A DNA stretch of 64,000 bases from assembly GCA_039881145.1 (NCBI GenBank), contig JAYKKI010000063.1, forward strand, positions 12,040,001 through 12,104,000, read 5' to 3'. The number at the start of each line of letters is the position of its first letter. The first letter of the stretch is position 1. Positions 37,191 to 49,100 of the stretch are shown here, piece by piece. Source of the stretch: Druceiella hillmani (lineage: Eukaryota > Arthropoda > Insecta > Lepidoptera > Hepialidae). The notes below the pieces were generated by a model that worked only from the letters and a program-made list of their open reading frames with translations, was not told the DNA's origin and ran no database searches. The position numbers and the translations under genes are program-made.

Positions 37191-37599
37191 AATATTAATA
37201 AATGTTAATTTTTCACAACGTGAATATATTGCCTATAACATATTTCACAGGCGTAAAAGCGTGGCCCATATTTAAACAAATTATAAAATCTAGAAACATC
37301 GCTATCGCTTTCCCACAAAATTTACATAGGCTTTTAAAAACTCTATTTTTTCACGATATAAGATTGAGTAGTTTCGTATATAGGGGTGGCGATAGATTTT
37401 CTTGCATATTTTCAGTATATTTTTGAATACAAACAATAATTTGCCATTTTAAATATATATCCCACAATAGAGAAGGAATTTAAAAAATTACTGAATTTGG
37501 AAACTACTGAATTTGGCAATGTTTAAAATTGCCATATCAATATTTATGAATGCTAGCTATTGATATATGTGCAGGTATGAGATATGTTTCATTACTGTG

Positions 37600-37725
37600 T
37601 CAAATTTGAAGTTTCTTCGTTAGGGTTCCCTTAAAAAAACGCCTTTGAAAGACACAGGCAGATTTGTTGATGATCTTATAAGGGCACCGTTTTTCTTTTT
37701 GAGGTACGGTACCCTAAACTATGTG
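37600..37725 (+). repeat. Lepidopteran ggttcc...ccctaa repeat fragment
   Basis: Contains 'tcgttagggttccc', 'gaaagacacaggcaga', 'cttataagggcaccgttttt' and 'tttttgaggtacggtaccct', then 'aaac'. The 'cttataaggg-accgttttt-tttttgaggtacgg-accctaaa' pattern is close to a well-known lepidopteran element. Confidence 0.75.
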
Positions 37726-37729
37726 GAAA

Positions 37730-38385
37730 AGCCTGACTTATGGCTTGAATTTTTTTATATTGAAGAAAGAACATAATCGTAATAAAACTTACTATTTGCA
37801 ATAAATATCACCTTTAGGTTACGATGTTTGGATTTAATTTTAGTTTACGACGTCTCACATAAATGTTTGTACACCGCTTGGCTATGTAAATTTTAAGTCT
37901 ATTTTTAAGAAATTCTGTATGTAAGTGTATATTTATACTATAAAACCAGCTTTCTTTAGGAAAACGGGGACAGTGTGGCATTTAGTTAAAATGTCAACTA
38001 TGTGATCCAAGTAGCATGTATGTAGAATAGCTGTAAAGGTTTTATGGTGAAAGTAAATGACGTAATTGACTTAGCGTATTACAACCAAAGTGAGGGGGTG
38101 GCTCTGAAGCGGCTTCATCGATCTTTGTGATCAAAATAATTGGCTATGTCTCGTAAATGCCTGATTAATACTTTTTTTAAATATAAATACCTGTTAAGTA
38201 CCTGTAGAACTCGCACTACCAGCGTTCGTTGCGTACATTTAAGTCCTAATACAAATTTTAAAATTTAAGGGTAGACAATATTTTTATTTAATGGCCTACA
38301 AATATTGATATCATTTTACCAAGTAAATATATTTTATATATTACCTCGGAATACTTTCACGGGCGTAATTTAAAAAAAAATACCT
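37730..38385. other. Non-coding stretch, nothing recognised
   Basis: AT-rich, with no repeat partner or gene recognised. Confidence 0.5.
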
Positions 38386-38389
38386 ACAA

Positions 38390-38560
38390 TATCTAGAATC
38401 GTCGATACAGTTTTCCTGTTACGATGAAATTTTAAATCATCACTAAATTATAAATAAACTTTCGACACCTTTATTTTCATAAATTTAGGTTCAATAGTTT
38501 TTTAGAAATACGGAAGTGGAAATGATGTAAGTTTGTAATATATTTTAAAAGAAGAATGGT
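38390..38560 (+). repeat. Dispersed repeat family X fragment
   Basis: Contains 'ttcataaatttaggttcaat' and 'agttttttagaaatacggaa', matching the core of the copies at 1-300 and 11290-11620. It lies directly upstream of the Q distal block. Confidence 0.6.
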
Positions 38561-38619
38561 GAAGCGGAGGGTTAAATGCAATTGATTTAATTTTTCAATA
38601 GTAAACCTACCAAATTTTA

Positions 38620-39500
38620 AGTTTACCATTAAAACTAATTTTTATTGAAGTTAGTTTTTCGACAAATTCAAATTACTCTAAAAACCCATTAAAATGTGGA
38701 TATAGTTCAAGCTTTTTTTAGCAAAATTTTTTTGCAGGCGACATTCACTCTAGTAGAATCCGTTAAGTTTGTTATCTTGTAATTTTAAAAATATAAAGTT
38801 AAGGTTTATCATAATATCATATAAGTTAAGGTATTTTCCAGAAAGACAAAAAACTCGTCACGTCACAAATATTCTCTCGGCCAGATAAAAATATGAAAAT
38901 TCCACTTTTAAATACAGTAATTTATTTTAAGTATTTGGCTATTTTTTCTTTTGCGCACTGAAATAATCAGCTAAATGCTGTAAATAAATATAACCTGTCT
39001 TAAGAACGTCCGTGGCCTTTAATTAAATAAAGATATTAAGGTTGGAATAATCAGGCGATGAACTCAAATTCAATTTAGTTTTATTACGTTACGTCGCTTG
39101 TCTGTTCAGATGCAGAAGCGTATTTCTTATTTTTTGATGTTAGGAAACTTAAGCAGTTAGCAGTGTCGAGTCATGACAAACAATATACGTGTCTAATCCC
39201 ACGTAAACAAGAAAAAACTTTTGTCTCTGTTAAAATACTTTGTAATTTTATTTGAGTTTTAAATTGAAACAATTTATTTTATTTAATTATATCGTATATG
39301 GTAATGGATGGGAGAGTATAATAGTACAATACTGTATAACTATTATTGACATATGAAATGAGGGTTTCCATCAAATTAAATAACACCACACGGTACAATT
39401 AAGAAATTAGATACAGCTCTTATAATCTCAAAGGCCTACAAATTATTGCAACATCTTAAATTCTAGATGAAATTTAAAATTTTAATTTGGTTCTAATAGA
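38620..39500 (+). repeat. Segmental duplicate Q, distal block, copy 2
   Basis: Partner of 6270-7140 (anchors given there). It is separated from the rest of the Q copy by about 6.8 kb that includes the gactgactgac repeat, two microsatellites and the 47-bp array. Confidence 0.75.
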
Positions 39501-39645
39501 AAATTTTCCCCAAGGAACTATGTACTTGAACACCGAAAAACGTGAATTAAAATGGCGGAAATTAAATTGGTGGCGTGAAAAAACGATTTAAATTAAACTT
39601 TTGATTTTTAAATTACCTTTCAAGAAAAAATTAAGTCCTTAGATT

Positions 39646-39845
39646 AGTCACAAGTCCGTTAGCTCAGTAGTTTTCACTATCAGAGCTGTTTTTGTTAACA
39701 GCAGTTTTTTTTCATATTTGAGCAACTCCTTGAAATTTAGTAAAGCGATAGTCACAAGTCTGTTAGCTCAGTATCTATATAGACAAGTCTGTTAGCTCAG
39801 TATTTTTCACTATCAGCAACCTTGAAATTTAGTATAGCGATAAAG
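39646..39845 (+). repeat. Short tandem duplication, unit about 100 bp
   Basis: 'agtcacaagtccgttagctcag' begins at 39646 and recurs at 39750. A partial third copy, 'acaagtctgttagctcag', lies at about 39783. Each full unit ends 'ccttgaaatttagta-agcga'. Confidence 0.85.
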
Positions 39846-39899
39846 CAACCTGCACATAAAAATATTATATTTGCATGAAAATTTTACATGGGGGAGAGG

Positions 39900-40160
39900 T
39901 GGACAAAGTAAATACTTCACAAAGTCCTTAAAATGAAATCTACAATTTGGTGTATCATTTGAAAGATTTAGTACCTTTTTCATAATTATATGTAGTATAT
40001 CTTCAGAGTTATACTGAGAAATACAAAACAAATTTGTTACCCTTCCCATATTTCTGAACCTAGTGAACCTAGATTTTTAAAAGCCCGCCCAAAGTTTGAA
40101 GGGAAACCATAACATTGATTCCAGATGTCACAGTTTGAGATATTCGCTATAAGATTTATG
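39900..40160 (-). repeat. Dispersed repeat family X, inverted fragment
   Basis: On the minus strand it contains 'ctaggttcagaaatatggga', 'ctcagtataactctgaagata' and 'tctttcaaatgatacaccaa', resembling the copies at 60180-60330 and 19640-19940. Confidence 0.6.
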
Positions 40161-40854
40161 CCCCTCATTTTACTTTATACATTTTGTATTATTAAAGATT
40201 TATGGCACCAGGAAGTATATATTAGTGATGATTTATGATGAATAAAGTATTTCACTTCAAACGAGACACGGGAACCCGCGTTACGCCAGGGAAGCCGTTT
40301 TTAACTTTCTTGGGCTAAATTAATATACTAGAAATAAAATTTTAAGACAAATGGGGTTGATATCCGCCTAAGGTTATGCAAGTTATTATATTATAATATA
40401 TTGTGAAGAAAAATCAGGTGACGTTTTGAACAGGACTTTAACCTGATTTTCATTAAATTTTGACATCGTCAACACATAGTACCAGGGTATGTATGCTATT
40501 TTATTAAGAAAGCATTTCGGGTTGTAAACAAAAATATCTATTTATGTCGTAGTCTATTGGTTACAGAGCAGTTAGTATCCCTATTTCGGATGTTTATATA
40601 AAACTAACTATTACTTAGCACTAAATAATCTAATAAAATTCACTTTCTTGTATATAACATTAGTTAGTATTAGGATTAGTATATACAACTGTTCAGTTAA
40701 TAGCACTGCGTACAGTAATTAGATTTTATATAGTTTTAGGAATAAATTAGTTCTGTTCCCACTATTTTCTGCAATACTTATTTTTTCATTTATTATTGTT
40801 TTAAATTTCGTTTTACAAAATGTATGACAATTAATATGACGTTTTTCATATTTC

Positions 40855-41130
40855 ATATTTCGAAAAGAAAAAAGGGACTCTTATAAGGTCGCTACAGCGT
40901 CCGCCCGTCTGATCGTGTGTTAAATAGAGGTTTTTCTTAAAGAACCCTAACACAGAAACTTTAAATTAGGCATAGCTCGGAAAATCTTAATAGTTAACAC
41001 GAATTTTCTTTATTGTATGGGATGTAAAATGAGAGAGCCACTTATAAAGATGTCAAACTTCATTATTTTTGGAATTTTATGCGAAAGTTCAAGCTGTGAA
41101 AAAAGGTATAACTTGAATTTTACTTAATAT
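40855..41130 (+). repeat. Lepidopteran gggttcc-type repeat fragment
   Basis: Contains 'agggactcttataaggtcgc', 'gtccgcccgtctgatcg' and 'aaagaaccctaacacagaaa', the same motif order as at 37600-37725 but more decayed. Confidence 0.65.
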
Positions 41131-41351
41131 TTTCCCGAAAACTATGGAGATTATTCTAAATTTTATAATTTTTGATAAATTAACTTCTTTTTTACCCTGT
41201 GAAAGTTATACTAGACTAAGTATACTAGACAATGTACTGATGTGATGAAAAATAATATTAGATTTGTAAATCGTATCTTTAAATGTTTATGTAAAACGTC
41301 GTGTTTATGTAGCCTTCGTACCACGATTTAAACTCGCATTTAACATGTTTA

Positions 41352-41834
41352 TTATATCCGCAATATTTTTTCTCTGTCACTGTATAGATACTTGAGATTC
41401 TCGAGTTTTTGACATATAACACTAGATTCTGTCTGCAGCTATTTTGCTACTGCTGGTGACGTAAACAACGAACATTGGAATCAGGTTCATGTTTTTTTGC
41501 AAAACTAACTAAATTGTACATTTTCTTCTTATATTGGCAATATTGCTAATTCATAGCTATTTAGATGCTTGAGATTCTGGTGTTTTTAGCATATAACATT
41601 AGATTATGAGCGCAGATATTTAGTTTCCGCTTGTCATATAAATGACTAAGGTTCATGATTTTTTAAAATAATTAAATTATATATGTTCTTCTTATATTCG
41701 CAATATTGTTTATAGCTGTTTAGATGCTTGAGATTATCGTGTTTATGGCATACGACACTAGATTCTGCGGAAAGTTATTTTGCTACTGCAGACTAGATTT
41801 CTTTAATAAAACTATATGAATTGTATACTCTTTC
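41352..41834 (+). repeat. Tandem repeat, unit 177/163/143 bp, three copies
   Basis: Units start 'ttatatccgcaatatt' (41352), 'ttatattggcaatatt' (41529) and 'ttatattcgcaatatt' (41692). Each continues with 'gat-cttgagatt', 'catataacactagattctg' and 'gctattttgctactgc', and ends near 'taaattgtacattttcttc'. The units shorten progressively. The third unit ends where a fourth start ('catatattattgcaat') runs straight into the 31-bp array. Confidence 0.88.
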
Positions 41835-41850
41835 ATATATTATTGCAATT

Positions 41851-41960
41851 GGTGCGATAATTCGATAAATGGGTGCGATATGGTGCGATAATTCGATACA
41901 AGGGTGCGATATGGTGCGATAATTCGATACATGTGTGCGATATGGTGCGATAATTCGATT
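41851..41960 (+). repeat. 31-bp minisatellite, 3.6 copies
   Basis: Unit starts (ggtgcgataattcgata) lie at 41851, 41882, 41913 and 41944, exactly 31 bp apart and almost identical. Each unit holds the submotif 'ggtgcgata' twice. It is fused to the end of the 177-bp array. Confidence 0.96.
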
Positions 41961-42176
41961 TACTATATACCTTTGCACGTTGCACTCTCTCTCTTTTAAC
42001 ACATGGAATTGATTAATTGTAGATAATTTAAGTATATAGTAATGTCCTGACAAATGGGAGCTACGGCTTCTGATCTCCTGTAAGTTTTCCGCAAGTCCTA
42101 ATCAAGCTTGCGAGGATATGTGAGTAAGTCAAGAACTGGCTGTTGGACATCTCATGGACATCCAAAATAGTATCTA

Positions 42177-42450
42177 GTGTTTAATTAATTTACGCTAAAA
42201 TGTTTAATATATTTATGCTCAATTGTTTCATCTACTTAAGCTAGTATTTAATGCACTTCTGCTTAAATGTTTCAAATGCTTATGGTAGGATTTAATATAT
42301 TAATGCCAAAATGTATAATATAGTTTGGCTAGTGTTTAGTGTGTTTATGTTGAAGAGTTTAATAGATTTATGCTAAATTCTAATATATTTATGTAAAAGT
42401 GTTTAACATACTTATGCTACCGTTTAATATACTTAGATAAAATTATTTCA
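42177..42450 (+). repeat. Decayed 22-bp tandem repeat, about 12 copies
   Basis: The approximate unit gtttaatatatttatgctaaat recurs about every 21-25 bp (for example at 42177, 42202, 42225, 42338 and 42420) with many substitutions. A plain AT-rich explanation is unlikely because the 'tttatgct' core and its spacing persist. Confidence 0.8.
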
Positions 42451-43582
42451 GTTTAGATTCCGTAGTTTTATATATGTCTTTTCAAGAGATACTTGCAACT
42501 ACCGAATTCAACGTATGCGTGCCTCAGCACTCGCTTGACCGGTTCGTTATGTATACTAAATAGGACCTTCAGCAAAATGTTACAAATTTAAAGTTTGAAA
42601 AAATGCTAAGGATTTTGGAGGGGTGTTTAGTGAATACAAAATGTACTAATTATATATTCATTTTATACGATATAAAATTTAAAGTTCGATTTTCACCAAA
42701 ACCTGAAAATTATTTAAATTAGGCCACCACAATATCATATCATGTGTAGACTGAAACCCAGTGGGGGTTATAGAGTTTGAAGGAATTTTGAAATTTTTTT
42801 TCCCGCAGAATATAAATGGCCCTTTTTTATCTTCGTCAGACCTATACTTTTTCAAACTTGTTCTCAATGAGTATTCATCTGGTAAGTTTCTAAGATCCTG
42901 TATCGAGCTATTTTCTATTACTTTATAAAAACTTCAGACTTCCTACGGTAACTCTTAGATTTTTAATAATTTCTTTTTACAAGGTAATAGCCAGTAAGTA
43001 CCAGGTTTTCTGCACTTATAGCCGTTAAAGAACAATATTCAACTAGTTTCACAAATAAATGCCTCACAGTTTTAAAACTATGTGCTTCTGGATTAAACTT
43101 TTAAGCCATATTCTTAAGTGACAATTTAAAATTGTAAGTCACCATTGAAAAATAAACAAAATTTAATTACATTCATAGCATGAAAATAAAAGATTAATAA
43201 ATAACAATTATTCCTTAGTTTTCATTTGAATTTTCCGTTTGTGAATTTAAATATTTTTCAAATGTAAACCATACAGTTTTTCAGGAATGTTAGTTGATTA
43301 AAGGTACAAAAGTGGCTGACATAATGTAATATATGTTTTTATAGTAGATTAATGCGAGCGAAATTATCTCTAAGCAACGCTAACCGTTGTGATGCTTATA
43401 TTTATATTTCCGCAAATTTCAATTTCTTCCTTTATCAAAAAATATTTCACTAAGTTCGTAATAAGATCATAATACTAAGCGTTTTGCACAGGATCCCGAA
43501 AATAGTTGATAGTGTAATCTCAGTATCCATTGAAACCCGTTCTCTATTAGAATCCGAATACTTCCAACCATTTCACTTACAT

Positions 43583-43622
43583 TTCGAATTATTCCATACA
43601 GGATTGTATGGAATAATTCGAA
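43583..43622. repeat. Perfect 18-bp inverted repeat with 4-nt loop
   Basis: ttcgaattattccataca, loop 'ggat', then the exact reverse complement. Confidence 0.9.
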
Positions 43623-43672
43623 TGCATACGTTATTTAAATAATACGGAGAAAATTTCGTTATAAATATTTAA

Positions 43673-43710
43673 TTTCCATACAGGTTTTGGGCACACAAGC
43701 TGTATGGAAA
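43673..43710. repeat. Perfect 11-bp inverted repeat
   Basis: tttccatacag and ctgtatggaaa flank a 16-base loop. It shares the 'ttccataca' core with the hairpin 50 bp upstream. Confidence 0.8.
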
Positions 43711-43714
43711 TAGG

Positions 43715-45430
43715 TGAGCAACATATTTAATATACTAATTTTTGGGTTAAGAAGTAACCGATATGTTATTTTGAATCACGAAAGCATTCTATCAATTTAG
43801 GCTTGATTGGATAACAAATATAATTTTCGAGGTATAAGGAAGCCGCTAATGTACCTCCACGTGAGCGTAACCATTAGTATTACTCACGTTGTGGGAGTTA
43901 GTCTATATGTGTTGTCAACTATACCAAATGAGTCCGAAAAAAGTCAATCTACTATTGGGCCGAGAGGTTAATTATGACATTCTTGCATAGATAAAATTAA
44001 AAAAATAAGCCTCTTAAAAATTTACTTTAAATCCTCAATGAGACAAATGAGAGATATCTAATGTTTCATGGAAGTTAAATTTATTTTTTGCCATAATTTT
44101 TAAATACAATTTCTATGGAACACTTTGAACCAGCAAAATAAAACGAAATTGTATATTTCGAAATGGTATTAAATTGTTATATTCTCGATACACAGATGCG
44201 ACATACTGATCCATGAAATTTGCAAGTCCAACTAGTTTCTCGTAAATTTATAAAGTGTGAAAAAGGTAAGCATTTCGACAATACTGCAGAACTAATGCCA
44301 ATACCGGTCATTGTGAGTTTATAAGTATTTTCAATGCTTTTAAGAAATCAATATATTTCGCTTACATCATCTCGAAAATCGATTCGAACGCATATTATAA
44401 CGAGGTATAACTGCGGGCAGCGATTTACGTACCTTCATACATAAAACACGACATGGAAAATCAATATTGATTTCCAGTAAAATCTTTCCGAGAAAAAAGC
44501 CAGTTCGTGTCAAGTATAGTCGTTAATTTAAGTTTCTCTACGTAGATCAATTAGAAACTTTCAATTCCAAGAAAAGTGAAAGTTTGAATTGGGAAACTAA
44601 TGGAGGTCGAAGACCAAAATGGGCCGTGACAAACAAGAAAGTAACGACATTGCATGGATAATGAGTTTAAATTGCTTTATTGAACTAATGTCGCTATGAT
44701 TACGAGTATATTGGGTAACAAGATATGTTTTTGTAAATCGTTCTTTTCTTTTAACAAAATGTCCTTGTCATTCAAAATATTGCATCCGGAATAAAGATTG
44801 CTCCGTTCAATTTATTTTTGACATATCAAGCTATCTACAGCTTAGATTTTAAAATAAAAATATGACAGTTGCGCAGCGCTATAATGATTCGCGCTTTATG
44901 AATACTACAATTTAAATAAAATAATGCAATTTAACTGCAACACTATTTTACAATGGGCCAATTTTTCATTACGCGAATAAACTGTCATATAGCTAACTAA
45001 TGAATTAATTTACTATAACGATTATAGCCAATCTGATAAACTTTTAGTTTTTCAATAGATAGATAGCTGTGTGAAGTTTTTTTTTCTGTGCTACGATCGC
45101 ATGATAAAAAATATGTGGCTGCGATAACTATTTGTATGAACTTCAAAAGTGCGTTGTGTAAGAAAGAAATGTAGATCGACCATATTTGTGTGTTAGAGCA
45201 GGACAGCTAGATAATTAAACATTTGACATTTGTCGTTACGTGTCACAGATTTATCATATTAGGAAGCAGGTAACATATAACAACATTATGTAACCAAAAG
45301 ACGGAATCAATCAAAATGCACTTTTAAATATATTTAGGGGGGTGTCTTAATGCAGTGATGACGCGAATATCAGTATAAATATTTTCATATTGTCTAAACT
45401 TCTATTTTATTTATATGTATTAGTAGAGTA
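43715..45430. other. Non-coding stretch, nothing recognised
   Basis: AT-rich with no supported gene or recognised repeat. Confidence 0.5.
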
Positions 45431-45431
45431 G

Positions 45432-45437
45432 TATATG

Positions 45438-45501
<64 letters not shown>

Positions 45502-45514
45502 TTGTATATATATC
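45432..45514. repeat. (AT)n microsatellite
   Basis: AT tract of about 60 bp with short flanking AT runs. Confidence 0.97.
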
Positions 45515-46109
45515 TGCATGTAAAACTATTAATTTCTAAACAGTATCTTTTAAATAATTTATGTTGGATACCTTAAATAATTTTCCTACCCTCTGATATT
45601 ACATTCCAGTAATTCTGGACGATTGCTTTTGCTAAAATTAAAACTGGGTTTGCGTCATGTTCATAATTTTTGCAAAAAAATATTATATAAAAATAATGTT
45701 TTTAAATCTTAAAAAAATGATTATTGCTATTTTTATTAAAAAAACAATTAGAAAATTAATATGTCAAGGGTGACCCGGTGGTCACCAGAAATTGTAGAAT
45801 CTGAGTGAAAGAATACACAAACCATGTGTAATCCATGAAAGTTTCAGCATATGATTGTAGAATATAGATTGTAGATTCAGTATATCTGATTGTACAATTG
45901 TCAATAAATTTTAATTTGAAATAATATAGTCTGTATTGCTGCCGTCATCAGGTCTTACTTGAGAAATTACAGTTTGGATTATTATTGGTAAATAGTTTAA
46001 TGGGAATACCATGTGCCCTGAATGATTTATAATTGTCTGAATGTGTTAAGTTATTGATAAAGTAGAACTTTCGCAGTGTAAGTGCTGTTCTGCATAAATC
46101 TGTAAATTG

Positions 46110-49100
46110 GGCGTGGGGGAGTTTTTTCAAAAAATAAATAAATAATTAAATGAAATATATTTTTTCAAAAGATGGCAAATTAAAAACAAAATCCGAAATT
46201 TTAATTTTTTCTTCAAAAACCAACACTTAGTAAATACTGACTTAAGTAATACTATTGATTTTCGGTAATTTAAATAACAACGTCAGTCAGCGTGTTCTCC
46301 TTTTACTTTTCTTAATTTAATTTAGATATATTTCAAAATGTCTTTTACGGCATTTTAAAACTTTAATTTAACGACGTAAAATAGAAGATTTTGAACAAAT
46401 TGCACCATTCCTACCTAACTACTAACTACTACCTAACCTAACACAATTCTAGAAATTGTAGTGTCGATTCTAAACGATATATACCCCTCACCCTTTTGTT
46501 TAAGGATATTTATTCGAGGAATGCCTTTAGGTTGTTATCTTACCCTTTTACAAAGACAGATGTAATATTATGATATAACAACTTGGGAGTATGGTCAAAT
46601 GTCTTCTGCCTACGAAAACAGTCCGAATTTTAATGCGAAAAAATAATACAAGTCTTTTATTATGTTGCTTTTACGACGAATATTACGATAGAAATTTGCG
46701 TGGGATAAAGATTGGAATTTATGTTTTTAATAGTTTTTCTTTATTAACGTAAAATATCAAGTTAATTTAAAGTATCAATTTGTTTACTTAGCAACTTAAC
46801 ATTATTGCCAAGGAGATAGATTTCAATTTGATCATTAATTTTATAAAAATATTTCCAGGAAAAAGAATCCTAATCGAATTCGCACATTTCATAGGTTTTT
46901 CCGGGCATCGTGCAGTTGACCTATTGTTATAGAAGCTGTTACTCTAATAATAAATCACAAACAGCATGTGTAAGATCATTCACATCTTAATATAATTATT
47001 AAAATCAAAGTCTATAGAATTAGAGTAAAGAGTGAGATCGATTTTATTTGTCTGTTAACAAATTCTGTTGATAATTTTGTTAAGTACAAGTTTAGTTGAT
47101 TAATTGTTAGAGGAGCTATTACACTGTTACCCTTAACCATAATGAGGCGTTTAAAATGATAATGTCATAAATATGAAAAGCATAGGATAATAGAGAGACT
47201 GTAAGCAATTAGGTATAAAAAGTATTACGATTTATTACTTAAGTAAGTTGATGTGACTTCACGTGAATCAAACTGAGACACTGAGAGTATTTTTTTAAAG
47301 TGGATCTTATAATCTTGAACCATTTTAATTTTCATAAGTTTGTACTTCATAAGAGATATTCTTGGAGAGGTTGCGCAAAAAAAAAAAACAAAAAAGGATA
47401 AATACTTTTACAAACACGCTTAAATTAGGGTTCCGTATTTTTGTTATCTCTGGAAACTATTGATGCAAATTAACTGTAACTGTTTAAATTAAAATTTCTA
47501 ATAAAATGGACCGAGTACTGTTTTTAGATTTTCTAAAAAAAAATTATTGAAAAATTACAGAGAAACATTGCATGTCATTTTAAATTCTAAAGTTTCGGAA
47601 ACCATGATTCAACGCGTGCAGACGCGTAGCCATGTGTCCACCACGCTCTCTAAATACACGCATACAACACGCAGGTACACGCGCGTTCACTCATACTCAC
47701 ATTGGCGAAATAAAAATGAAGCAATAAACATTTTTTTTAGTAATTATTGCATCTTATCAAAAGAAAACATATGCATAATGTACAGAACATTTTCTTTACT
47801 ATTAGCTCTCTGTAAAGAAATATTTATATCTCATATTTTAAATGAAGATAAGAATGTTGTATAAAGAATTGGAAAATTATTGCCGGAAACAATAGTCCTT
47901 GCAAGTTTCCTTAATATCCGTTTCCTTAATGTCCTTAGTATCCGTTTATCAGTTTCGGAACCTGTTCTGGTCAAAATTAAAAAGTGATAAATACAATAAT
48001 ATTAAAAAATATGATATTTTTAATTAGGCACTGTGTGGATGTTATTTTGAAACTCATTTAAATAACAAGATGACAAGCGCCGACCAGCAAGGTGAATTTC
48101 ATAAAATTTTCAATATAGCTGATGCGTTAAGGGAAATGTCATAAAAAGAAACAATGTGCAAATATTTGCATTAAACTTATCGAAAAATTCACTTTTAAAT
48201 TGATATTTTTTATTTACTATTTTCTTCTAGTAGAAACTTGATCAGTTTAGTTATACAAAGAGTTTATGTAAGTATTTTTTTATTCAGCATCTTCTTACGC
48301 ATATTTAATTAGGGGATATAGAGTTTCATGTACCATTCCTTAATGAAATATTTGTAGAAATTAAATTGAAGTACATGCGGGAGTAATTCTTTCCAATAAA
48401 CGACTATAAAAAGAGTTTTGGACAAATGTTTAAATATTTTAAAAGGTTTTTTAAAGTTAAAGTTTAACATTAATTTTTGAATTACGTAAAAGGTATTTAA
48501 CCACTAGCGACTTAACCTTTTACGCCTATAATTCTGAAAGTACAATTTTGATGATTCCATGAAATTGTTATGCTTAAAAATTATGTTCAAAACAAGTTCT
48601 CTAAATTTTTTTTCTTTTTTTGTTTGTTTTTGCTTTTAGTAAAAAATTAATCTAAAAACGGCTGCATTGAAAAGAAAATGAGGACAATATTCAAATAACA
48701 TAACACTAAATACGCGTTCTCAACATTTTCCTGTCATGTACTTAAATAAGGGTACATCCAGTTTCCTCTTAATTTTGCTCCACACTGTACTCTACTCACA
48801 GTTCCACATAACCATCAGAGCACTTGACACAATATTGCTTTGCGACTGGCAAATTGGTGCCGTTATTATTAAATAATGGATAACGAGCGACACAAGGTAT
48901 GACAGCGGGCACAATTTGACACATATCACGCCGTCTATAGAGGGGATCAGGTACGAGATAAGGAGAGGGTGGAACGTGGTGTAGAATATTTACGTTATTA
49001 ATATATCGCTATATTTACATATATCTAATTTACACTTCAGAAGTATCGGGACACGATACAGTTATAGAATAGATGTTTAGGTATATCTATTGAATCAATT

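Noticed and set aside
41851..41960. Evenly spaced repeats that could suggest a CRISPR array
   Set aside because: The 31-bp units are head to tail with no unique spacers, in a eukaryotic context; it is a minisatellite.
42050..42110. A gtaagt donor after 'cttctgatctcct' suggesting an exon
   Set aside because: No acceptor lies upstream in a compatible frame, and single donor matches are expected by chance in 64 kb.
47547..47864. 105-codon plus-strand frame with a THTTRRYTRVHSYSH stretch
   Set aside because: The unusual residues come from a decayed 'cacgc/cacac' run. The right-arm counterpart is in a different arrangement and not open.
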